Source: Halomonas heilongjiangensis
Lineage (GTDB): Bacteria; Pseudomonadota; Gammaproteobacteria; Pseudomonadales; Halomonadaceae
Assembly: GCF_002879645.1 (NCBI RefSeq)
Contig: NZ_PNRE01000009.1
Location: 1 to 64,000, forward strand
Length of the DNA: 64,000 nucleotides
Direction: 5' to 3'
Below, piece after piece: positions 47,873 through 54,513 of this stretch. The notes beneath the pieces are model-generated. The model made no database searches and was not told where the DNA came from. It saw only the letters and a list, made by a program, of their open reading frames with translations. Positions within the stretch are counted from its first letter, which is position 1. Every line of letters begins with the position of its first letter. Position numbers and translations under genes: made by a program.

Positions 47873-48075
47873 AACCGCCCAAGCAAGGGGCGGAGAACGA
47901 TTCTCCCGAAGGAGGGGGCAGCATCCGTGCTGATAACCTTTGCCAAGCCTTAGAGTGTGCTGTGATGCGAGGCGAGTTAGTCATAATCGATCATTTAAGC
48001 TGCCGAAAAAAGGCCTTGTATATCAGCATGCTAGACGGCGTCGATTTATCGAGGGGCGGTTACAGGGACACATAG
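47869..48075 (+). CDS. Small frame coupled to umuC, doubtful
   Basis: 68 codons; ATGA overlap with the umuC stop. No recognised domain. The overlap suggests translation could occur, but nothing else supports it. Confidence 0.25.
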   Translation: MKPPKQGAENDSPEGGGSIRADNLCQALECAVMRGELVIIDHLSCRKKALYISMLDGVDLSRGGYRDT

Positions 48076-48088
48076 GATTCGGACGCAA

Positions 48089-48115
48089 AGACGCCGCCCG
48101 GAGGCGGCGTCGTGC
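48089..48115 (-). terminator. Terminator hairpin of the minus-strand small-gene cluster
   Basis: On the minus strand GACGCCGCC pairs with GGCGGCGTC around a TCCG loop, followed by TTTGCG. It lies just after the end of the frameshifted small gene. Confidence 0.6.
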
Positions 48116-48127
48116 AGTGCGGGGGTC

Positions 48128-48327
48128 TCATCCCAGCTCGGGGGGTGGCAGGGTCTGCGGGCCAATCGCCTCAATCTCGCGTTCCGCCAGGGGCTCGCCG
48201 CGCAGCCAGAACGACCGGGACTCCCCCTTCCCACTGGGCGCACGGCCATGCGTTGCATGCGACGACGCAGAGCGCCGGAGGTGATGTCGGGGTGTGTCGT
48301 CATGTCGGTGTCCTCGGTCAGTGTCAT
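48128..48327 (-). pseudogene. Small gene with a frameshift at a G5 run
   Basis: From ATG 48327 (overlapping the upstream stop) the frame reads TEDTDMTTHPDITSGALRRR and continues to RPVGRG. Beyond the GGGGG run the protein-like continuation SRSFWLRGEPLAEREIEAIG and PQTLPPPELG is in another frame, ending at TGA 48128. The original frame instead gives Arg-rich nonsense. Either a pseudogene or a one-base change. Confidence 0.5.
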
Positions 48328-48656
48328 TGGGCGCGTGACGCGGCGCGCTTGGTTCGCAGGCAGTCGCGCATCACCTCATTGGCGAACTCGCTCACCGCCT
48401 CCAGACGGAATTCCCGTGTCTCATAGCGCGGTTCGTCGTAGGCCCAGACGATGATCTCCTCCAGGTGGGGCTGCCCCTGCTGCCCCTCGACATGCGAGAG
48501 CATGTCGGGCAAGGGATAGCCGACTTGGCGACCCTGCATGACTCTTTCGGCGAACAGATAGTAGTCGTTGCAGATGTCGTGCGGGTCCATCGACGGCGCG
48601 GCGTGGGCGCTGCCGGCGACCAGCAGGGCGACGGCCAGGGTAATGAAGGGTCGCAT
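48324..48656 (-). CDS. Small secreted protein
   Basis: 110 residues with signal peptide ending AGSAHA. Acidic helical mature part with two Cys (DICNDYY, RDCLRTK). AGGAGG lies seven bases before ATG 48656. Similar small proteins occur near phage or island genes in related bacteria (from memory of the pattern, not a search). Confidence 0.7.
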   Translation of the reverse strand: MRPFITLAVALLVAGSAHAAPSMDPHDICNDYYLFAERVMQGRQVGYPLPDMLSHVEGQQGQPHLEEIIVWAYDEPRYETREFRLEAVSEFANEVMRDCLRTKRAASRAQ

Positions 48657-48667
48657 AGTCAGACCTC

Positions 48668-48916
48668 CTAGAGTACGTCGATGGCGCCTAGCGCACGTAG
48701 GCCGTCGAGCGTCGTCGGAATCTTTAACTCTCTCGCTATCTCGCCCGGGTCATAGTGCCGGTACGCGAAGCCTTGCAGTGCCTCGTCACGCCACATCATT
48801 TCATCGGGAGCCGGTATCAAAACCGGCCATCGTTTCCTAGCTGTATCAGCCCTTGCGGTGTCGAAAAAGGCGTACACGCTGCGATCGAACGGCGGCGAGT
48901 CGTCCAGGCGCACCAC
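48668..48916 (-). CDS. Small unknown protein, maybe N-terminally truncated
   Basis: 82 residues from GTG 48916. DEMMWRDEALQGFAYRHYDP and GEIARELKIPTTLDGLRALG look natural but are not a recognised domain. The frame is open and protein-like for 24 codons upstream without a start codon, so the true 5' end may be lost. 11 bases before the secreted protein gene on the same strand. Confidence 0.5.
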   Translation of the reverse strand: MVRLDDSPPFDRSVYAFFDTARADTARKRWPVLIPAPDEMMWRDEALQGFAYRHYDPGEIARELKIPTTLDGLRALGAIDVL

Positions 48917-48952
48917 GTAACGGTCGAGGGTCGGGACGCGGCGGGGGACTCG

Positions 48953-49009
48953 GTAACTATCCCTCGGGAATAACTGCCCCTCAGGTAACTATTCCCCGGA
49001 GGATAGTTA
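48953..49009. promoter_or_regulatory. Operator-like repeat array
   Basis: Three direct repeats of type TAACTxxCCCyC at 48953, 48971 and 48986 lie between an inverted pair TAACTATCC (48953-48961) and GGATAGTTA (49001-49009). It sits just upstream of the minus-strand gene at 48916 and could be its operator, though it overlaps open coding-like sequence. Confidence 0.35.
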
Positions 49010-49031
49010 GGCTGAACCTTACTGACAAGCT

Positions 49032-49095
49032 CTGAAACGCCCTGAAACGGCTTCTCGTTTTGGATCACGAGGTTAAGTGGTTCAGGGCATTTCAG
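49032..49095. repeat. 17-bp inverted repeat with CTGAAA decamers
   Basis: CTGAAACGCCCTGAAAC (49032-49048) and GGTTCAGGGCATTTCAG (49079-49095) pair with two mismatches around a 30-nt loop. The decamer resembles the tandem repeat at 50381 read on the other strand. Confidence 0.5.
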
Positions 49096-49460
49096 GAAGT
49101 TTCAACATAGAGTAATAATCGATGACCATCTGCGGACATGTTGAGCGGCTGCTGATCTGGAACGCCATCGGCTTCCGTGAAGTGATGAGCCACTGTGCCG
49201 AGCTTGGTGGGTGAATTCAGCATGATCGCTCACCGTTGGCTGGCGTGATGTGAGGCCGCTGGCCTGGATCGACAAATTCTGCTGCTGTGCAAGCTCAGAC
49301 CACGAGCCTGTGAACCAGGGCACTATCCCTGGTGGCCTGCGCTTGAGCCGGCACAGCTCGGCCCATGGCCTCCTGAGGCCGGTTCTCCAAACCATGACCA
49401 TCCCCAACGCCTTCACCACCGCAGCTATCCATCAACACACCTCAGGACCACGATTCGCAA
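49096..49460. other. Gene-poor stretch before leader copy 2
   Basis: A 105-codon frame on the minus strand (49102-49419) is Arg/Trp/Gln-rich and has no ribosome site; I do not accept it as a gene. Nothing else is recognised. Confidence 0.4.
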
Positions 49461-49830
49461 TTAGAAAAAAGTTTGATTAAGCTGTAGTGTGAATGTATGT
49501 ATCTGCCTGATGTTTGTGTGTCTCCAAATGGCGACGTCTCGGGCAGCCACGCAAGGGAAGGCGTCAGCGCATCTGGGTTCCCTTGGCGGTAGCGTGCCTG
49601 CTCTCTTGGGCTGGGAGCCGAAAAGCCGCCCTATCGAGTGAAAGGAACTAAGGAACCAAGCAGGCCTGACGTCAATCGATGCACGCATGTATAAAGGGAA
49701 TAGGGTGCTGAGGCATGCTTAATGTAAAGGGATGGCAGTGGGATACGGTGGCCGAGTAGGCGCGTTTTTGACTTGAAGATACTGGCACGCTCATCCAGTA
49801 ATAGAGTGTGCGGTCTAATCACTTTTAGGA
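49461..49830 (+). repeat. Leader family, copy 2
   Basis: Same element as copy 1: TAGTGTGAATGTATGTATCTG, CAAGGGAAGGCG, CTTGGCGGTAGCGTG at 49583, GACTTGAAGA, then GCTCATCCAG...GCGGTCTAATCACTTTTAGGA. It ends 16 bases before the ATG at 49847. The last heptamer TTTAGGA is a weak R'-like box. Confidence 0.55.
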
Positions 49831-49846
49831 CGACGAACTATTATCT

Positions 49847-50380
49847 ATGACAAATCTTAACCCAGCGAAGCTTCGGGCGGTAGCGGAATTGGCTCGATTT
49901 TGTTCTCAGCATCCTGAACTTTGTCGCGACAAACTATTACCTCAAACCCTTGGTATTGCGATTCGGAAGTTACATGATTATGGAGAATCTTCACTAGGAA
50001 AAGGGAAGTATCTGGGTCATCCTTACTGGTCTGTTGAATCAAGGGCCTTGCTCGAAGCGAGTGATAGAAGACTTAATGGCCTCACAAGATATCTGTCCCA
50101 TGAACATGTTATCCCTATCAGTCTATTGGTTAAGAAGCTGCTGAATGTCCCAGGTAACTCTAAGGTGGAGGTATTCGAAGAGATAATTAGGCGATGTTCA
50201 CTGGTGGCAATAATAACAAGGGATGAGGATGCTGAGCTTCGTAAAGTGAGGGTAGAACGATCCAGAGATCATGATTGGATTGAGAAAGATCCATGGTGGC
50301 GATATCGAGAGGCTAAGCTGCTGAATAAAATAGTTGACGATAATGGACAGTGTCTGCCCAAGAATTGGCCTAATCAATAA
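49847..50380 (+). CDS. Unknown protein behind leader copy 2
   Basis: 177 residues. Helical N-terminus (LRAVAELARFCSQHPELCRD), then YLSHEHVIPISLLVKKLLNV, which resembles the His-rich centre of HNH-type nucleases but lacks clear partner residues, and a basic end. No firm family. It is followed directly by a decamer tandem repeat. Defence-related by position only. Confidence 0.55.
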   Translation: MTNLNPAKLRAVAELARFCSQHPELCRDKLLPQTLGIAIRKLHDYGESSLGKGKYLGHPYWSVESRALLEASDRRLNGLTRYLSHEHVIPISLLVKKLLNVPGNSKVEVFEEIIRRCSLVAIITRDEDAELRKVRVERSRDHDWIEKDPWWRYREAKLLNKIVDDNGQCLPKNWPNQ

Positions 50381-50440
50381 TTTCAGCCCGTTTCAGCCCG
50401 TTTCAGCCCGTTTCAGCCCGTTTCAGCCCGTTTCAGGCCA
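50381..50440. repeat. Tandem decamer repeat (TTTCAGCCCG, five copies plus a partial)
   Basis: Five perfect copies at 50381-50430 and a degenerate sixth to 50440, starting at the base after the stop codon of the preceding gene. Confidence 0.9.
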
Positions 50441-50620
50441 GACGTCCCTCCACCAGACAGCCTTGTCGCCGATTCGCTTTGCCAAGGCCGCTGCTGTGCT
50501 CCGTAGGCCCTCATTGCTAATAAGTGATTGGTTCTGAAGGGTAGGCCTGTCCTACTCAAAAAGCTGAGATAACCACCGACAACTGAAGCTCGTGAAATAT
50601 TCAGGCTAAGGAGGGCTTTG

Positions 50621-50959
50621 ATGGAAATGAGGTCTGAATACGACCTTTTGTTGGTCACGGATAATTTGGTGATCATCGCCGACCGGGGTACTGGCGGTCG
50701 CTCAATCGCCCATGATGCCAGGCTTGTCGCTGAACGCCTTGCAATGGATGTTGGTAGGCTGGCTCGTCGTCGTAGAATTTTCTACAGAAATACTGACGGT
50801 AGCTTCGGAGAGATCCTCTTCAGACTCAATGAGTACAAAGGTGTGAGAGACTGTAGCGTCAGTCAACAGCTATATATTGATTCTTTGTTGAATGGTGGTG
50901 TTGTTGTTGGGTTTGGACAGCGACAAGGCATCTCGAATAACACTGGTGAGAGGGATTAA
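50621..50959 (+). CDS. Small unknown protein
   Basis: 112 residues from ATG 50621 with a strong AAGGAGG six bases upstream. LLLVTDNLVIIADRGTGGRS, VAERLAMDVGRLARRRRIFY and NGGVVVGFGQ suggest an alpha/beta fold. No family recognised. Confidence 0.6.
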   Translation: MEMRSEYDLLLVTDNLVIIADRGTGGRSIAHDARLVAERLAMDVGRLARRRRIFYRNTDGSFGEILFRLNEYKGVRDCSVSQQLYIDSLLNGGVVVGFGQRQGISNNTGERD

Positions 50960-51231
50960 ATCCTTAGCGGTACTGGATATTTCATCGTCGTGAACAAGTT
51001 GCTGATGGCCAATAAGCCAAACTGGAGATGGACGAGCCCGAGCAGTTCCATGGCTTCCGGGCCCATCCAAGTGATTAGGAGTATGAAAGCGAATAGCCCA
51101 TCAGTGGCCTGCACCTCGGCAAGGTGCGTAGTGAGAGGCCAGATATACGTGAGCGATCGATACTTAGAGGTCTGAGGTGGGATGTTAGCAAAGGAGGAGG
51201 AGTCTATATACGGTCTCTCAGAAAAACGCCG
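50960..51231. other. Gene-poor stretch upstream of leader copy 4
   Basis: No coding or strong structural signal seen. The stretch lies where copies 1 and 2 carry their front block, but that block is not recognisable here. Confidence 0.35.
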
Positions 51232-51280
51232 CAGGCACGTTCATCCAATTATAAGATCGGCCATTTAATAACTATTAGGC
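51232..51280 (+). repeat. Leader family, copy 4 (end block)
   Basis: GGCACGTTCATCCAATTATAAGA-type end block with TTTAATAACTATTAGGC, aligned with copies 1-3. The last heptamer ATTAGGC (51274-51280) resembles the integron R' box GTTAGGC. Ends 13 bases before the NTPase start. Confidence 0.5.
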
Positions 51281-51293
51281 ACTAAATAGAGAT

Positions 51294-52700
51294 ATGAGTA
51301 TGATCACTGAACATTTTGTCGGGCGTAAAAACGCAGTTAAGCAACTTCAATCTGTTCTGACAGGAGATAAGAAATCAGGTGGTAATCTTGCAATACAGAG
51401 TATTGAAGGACCGGGGGGCATAGGTAAGACTTGCCTTTTTGATCATGCAGCCGACGGGGTTGATCTGACAAGCCGCAATTATCTCACATTACGGATTGAT
51501 GGAAACTCACTTTCTACGGATGCGGTTGAACAAGCTGTTGTAGGTTTAATAGATAGTGCGAAGGCCAATGCGATTCGTAATCACATGCCTAGATACTATT
51601 TTCCAACAGTGCAGCGGGTTGTAAAAGAAATCGAAGTTATTCGGAGTGAGGCTGCTGTTGAATTAAAGAAGAAACACGAAAATGAAAATGCTACCGAGGA
51701 TCTTCAACAATTCCTAGACTGGGTATTCTCAGCAGGAAAAAAAGTCAACGATGCATTCCCTAGCTCTAAGAAGCACATAAACTTTCAAGAGGTAAAAAAA
51801 CTTCAACCACTGGTTGAAGAAGCCATTCCATTAATGAAAAGCCTGCAAGATGAAAGCCCGAGGTTTTGGGAGCGTTTGGGGCTAGGAGACTCTACAGCTT
51901 TGCGAAATGCAATCAAGAAAAATGCGTGTGCTGCACTATCACGCGCGTTGCTTTCAGACCTTGTTACAATTCTTTCTGGTTATCAAAAGAAAGATACATT
52001 CAAGGCTACTCACCCTAAGATAAAAGGAATTGACAGGTTTCTTCTTATCCTCGACGACTATGAGAAGCTTCAAAATTCGATTGGAGTATTATTGGTTGGT
52101 CATCTACTATCAGGATTGAAATCTGCGGAGTTCGAATCTGTAGTAATTATTCTTGGCAGAGACCAGCTAGAAGCAACAGATCCTGCTTGGGATCAGCACC
52201 TTAAGAAACATCTTCTGCCGCGAATAGTTTTGACGCCATTGTCACAGCCAGAAATGAATGAGTTGGTTGAGTCATATGGAGTGCAAGAGTCTGACGAGAA
52301 AGAGCGCGTTTGGCGAGATACACAAGGGTACCCATTTTACGTTCAGCTGTGGACCGACGAACTTTCCTCAGGTGGCCGAAGTGCGATAATGCTTAAGCGG
52401 TTTCACGATAGAACTACGCGCTGGATGAATGATCAGCAAAAAAAATGGCTTCAGCACATTCTTTTCCTTGATGAGATCAACATCCGTACTTTACAAAGGA
52501 TGCTCGACGATGAACATGAAGCCTTCGAGGTGTTCAATTGGTTTCAGCACGAAGGTTCTATTAGAGACACTTCCGGTAGTGCATTTCGTGTCCGTGAATA
52601 CCTACGGTCTCGGCTGATAGACTACATGCAAATCAGTGACCCGGACCGCTGTGATCAGTTACAACGCAAAGGCAAGGTTGCACTTAATGCTCAAGGCTAA
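51294..52700 (+). CDS. STAND/AAA-like P-loop NTPase
   Basis: 468 residues. Opens FVGRKNAVKQLQSVL, the usual entry of STAND/AAA NTPases, then Walker A EGPGGIGKTCLFDHA at about 38-52 and Walker B FLLILDDYEKL near 250. The C-terminal third looks like a winged-helix region (WLQHILFLDEINIRTLQRML). No separate effector domain is visible, so it may need a partner; the TIR gene lies 280 bases downstream. Its stop overlaps an attC R'' box (GGCTAAC), as in a gene cassette. Confidence 0.75.
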   Translation: MSMITEHFVGRKNAVKQLQSVLTGDKKSGGNLAIQSIEGPGGIGKTCLFDHAADGVDLTSRNYLTLRIDGNSLSTDAVEQAVVGLIDSAKANAIRNHMPRYYFPTVQRVVKEIEVIRSEAAVELKKKHENENATEDLQQFLDWVFSAGKKVNDAFPSSKKHINFQEVKKLQPLVEEAIPLMKSLQDESPRFWERLGLGDSTALRNAIKKNACAALSRALLSDLVTILSGYQKKDTFKATHPKIKGIDRFLLILDDYEKLQNSIGVLLVGHLLSGLKSAEFESVVIILGRDQLEATDPAWDQHLKKHLLPRIVLTPLSQPEMNELVESYGVQESDEKERVWRDTQGYPFYVQLWTDELSSGGRSAIMLKRFHDRTTRWMNDQQKKWLQHILFLDEINIRTLQRMLDDEHEAFEVFNWFQHEGSIRDTSGSAFRVREYLRSRLIDYMQISDPDRCDQLQRKGKVALNAQG

Positions 52701-52720
52701 CAAGGCGCATCACTCGCGGC
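52695..52720 (+). other. Left half of an attC-like site, interrupted
   Basis: R'' GGCTAAC (52695-52701) overlaps the NTPase stop and is followed by AAGGCGCATCACTCGCGGC; then TGGACTTCCCCCACTTC, which looks like an IS3-type end, breaks the site. The matching R' half is not seen nearby. Confidence 0.45.
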
Positions 52721-52850
52721 TGGACTTCCCCCACTTCAGTAGACAAGCATCGCTAACCGCTATGGAGGTGAACGATGCCGGCCATGAATACGGGGAAGAA
52801 GACCTCAAAGTACACGATTGAATTCAAGGTCAAGGCGCGCTCAATGTCAC
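52719..52850 (+). pseudogene. IS3-family orfA, 5' fragment
   Basis: From ATG 52775 (GGAGGTG upstream) reads NTGKKTSKYTIEFKVKA, the start of an IS3 OrfA, and then stops matching. The presumed IS end is at 52719. The C-terminal part of an IS3 orfB lies at 54213-54305 beyond the TIR gene. Confidence 0.6.
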
Positions 52851-52881
52851 AATTTCTCCGTCAGACAATACTGACGAGAAA

Positions 52882-52961
52882 ATCTAACAATGCTGTGAAC
52901 GCGGACGCATTTTCGTTCGCTGCGTTCGCTTATGAAGCGCCGTTTACAGCAAGAGTTATAC
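52882..52961 (+). other. Integron attC-like site B
   Basis: 80 bases from R'' ATCTAAC (52882-52888) to R' GTTATAC (52955-52961). Inner arms TGCTGTGAACGCGG and GCCGTTTACAGCA are imperfectly complementary, with a GCATTTTCGTTCGCTGCG centre. The TIR gene starts 18 bases after it. Confidence 0.75.
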
Positions 52962-52979
52962 AAAAAGGTAACAGATATC

Positions 52980-54104
52980 GTGACTACCGTATTTATTAGC
53001 TACGCGAAAAAGAATGCATCTGATGCGAGACGTCTGTATGAGGACATTAGACGCCACGGCTTTGAGGTGTGGTTCGATGAAGTTAGTTTACTTCCTGGCC
53101 AAAGATGGAAGGTCGCTATTCAGGCAGCTATCAAGGAATCGAGATACTTCATTGCTTTGATCTCATCACACTCGACTTCAAAGAAAGGATACGTTCAGAA
53201 GGAGCTGAAGTTAGCGGTGGACGTGTTGGATGAATATCCAGAGCATGAAATATTCATCATCCCAGTTCGGCTAGATGACTGCGATATCTTAGACCAAAGG
53301 CTAGGTGATTTTCACTTTGTTGACTTGTTCCCTGATTATGACCAAGGGCTTGCCAAAGTGCTGCAAACCTTGAGTGGAACAGACTCGATGAAATCTCAAA
53401 GCTATATGGAAGCACAGACCGTACCGCCTAAGGAATTTAGCAATAAGCCAGTTATTCAAAGTGTAGACCTTAGCGAAACTGAGCTATCCGAAGGAGGTGA
53501 AATAGAGGTAACGATTCGCGCTAAGTCAAAAGCCCCTGTCAATTGGTTTAATCATAGACTTGATGGGCCAATATCTTGCCTTCATGGGGGAGGAGGAACG
53601 AGTAACTTTCATGAAGTTGAACCTGAAATCTGGGAAACAAAATGGATTCACAGAATATCTCGCTGGGCGCCGTCAGGTACTTACCGATTCAGCGAGATAT
53701 CCGTCAAGAATGAGGCAGAGATTACATCGGACTCCTGGGAAGCGGTGGGGTTTGTCGTAAGAAATAATCAAGAGTCAGCATCACCCGAGATTGAATTCGT
53801 CCGACCGAGTTCTTATAAAATCAGGCGAGGAGGTGCGTTGGAGATCACTGTGCGTGCGCGATCTAATGCTCCGATAACCTGGCTAGACCGAGTGCTTGAG
53901 GGGCCAACTGGAACTCTGTACGGCGGCGGAGGGACGACGCGATTTACTGAGATCGAACCAGGTGCTTGGGAGCATAAGTGGACTGAGCCAATCTCCGCCT
54001 GGGCTCCCTTGGGAACCTACGTATACTCAGAGATTGCTGTTAAGAACGAAGGCGAGCTTAGTTCGGAACCTTGGCAAAATGTTGAGTTTACGGTGGAGAG
54101 GTGA
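52980..54104 (+). CDS. TIR-domain protein with two tandem sensor-like domains
   Basis: 374 residues from GTG 52980; the longer frame to 52932 would be translated from the attC site. Residues 2-125 are a TIR domain: TTVFISYAKKNASDARRLYE, GFEVWFDEVSLLPGQRW, FIALISSHSTSKKG and the catalytic-type Glu75 in YVQKELKLAV. Residues about 159-261 and 271-374 are a duplicated domain of about 100 residues with GEIEVTIRAKSKAPVNW / GALEITVRARSNAPITW, GGGGT..F.E(V/I)EP and WAP.GTY..SEI.VKNE. The pattern suggests a beta-sandwich (Ig-like). TIR proteins of this kind usually degrade NAD when triggered; the paired domain may sense or bind a ligand. No family is known to me for the paired domain. Confidence 0.8.
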   Translation: MTTVFISYAKKNASDARRLYEDIRRHGFEVWFDEVSLLPGQRWKVAIQAAIKESRYFIALISSHSTSKKGYVQKELKLAVDVLDEYPEHEIFIIPVRLDDCDILDQRLGDFHFVDLFPDYDQGLAKVLQTLSGTDSMKSQSYMEAQTVPPKEFSNKPVIQSVDLSETELSEGGEIEVTIRAKSKAPVNWFNHRLDGPISCLHGGGGTSNFHEVEPEIWETKWIHRISRWAPSGTYRFSEISVKNEAEITSDSWEAVGFVVRNNQESASPEIEFVRPSSYKIRRGGALEITVRARSNAPITWLDRVLEGPTGTLYGGGGTTRFTEIEPGAWEHKWTEPISAWAPLGTYVYSEIAVKNEGELSSEPWQNVEFTVER

Positions 54105-54212
54105 CCTGGCCCAGACTGTTTCAGGTCTCGCGGACTAACTTGGCCGTTGAGGCTGTAGCAGGCCCCCACCCACTGCCAGTAGGATAGGTAACAGTGAGCA
54201 ACCAGCATGACT

Positions 54213-54305
54213 ATGTTCAAGACCTATGACTACAACTGACAACGCCGGCACAGTGCGATTGGACTGATCAGTCCCGAGGCCTTCGAGGCCAGGAAAATCG
54301 CGTAA
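54213..54305 (+). pseudogene. IS3-family orfB, C-terminal fragment
   Basis: Reads FKTYDYN, stop, QRRHSAIGLISPEAFEARKI, the conserved end of IS3 transposases. Could be the other end of the IS3 fragment at 52775. Confidence 0.65.
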
Positions 54306-54352
54306 CCCGGTGTCCACGATTACTGCGTAAGATCATTCCCTTGTTTAGCTGT

Positions 54353-54462
54353 TATTACATAGCAATTTGCAGTCGATAATATCGTTAAAGCGCCCCCCAC
54401 CGATTCCCGAGATACGCTGAAGCTGCTCAGCCCGCTCCCACGGGCGTCCGTCGATATTATTA
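54353..54462. repeat. Displaced copy of the nuclease gene 3' end (left direct repeat)
   Basis: About 110 bases, roughly 88% identical to 57758-57867 in the same orientation, including a 41-base identical core starting CCGATTCCCGAGATACGCTG. On the minus strand it still encodes GRPWERAEQLQRISGIGGG and a stop. It marks the far side of the KAP NTPase insertion. Confidence 0.85.
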
Positions 54463-54513
54463 TGTATCGGCTCGTGCCTGAGAAAATCCCTCCACACCAC
54501 TGAACTTAAATCA

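Noticed and set aside
49102..49419. 105-codon minus-strand frame
   Set aside because: Arg/Gln/Trp-rich with no ribosome site and no similarity noticed.
50381..50440. CRISPR array
   Set aside because: The repeat unit is only 10 bases with no spacers, and no cas gene is present in the window.
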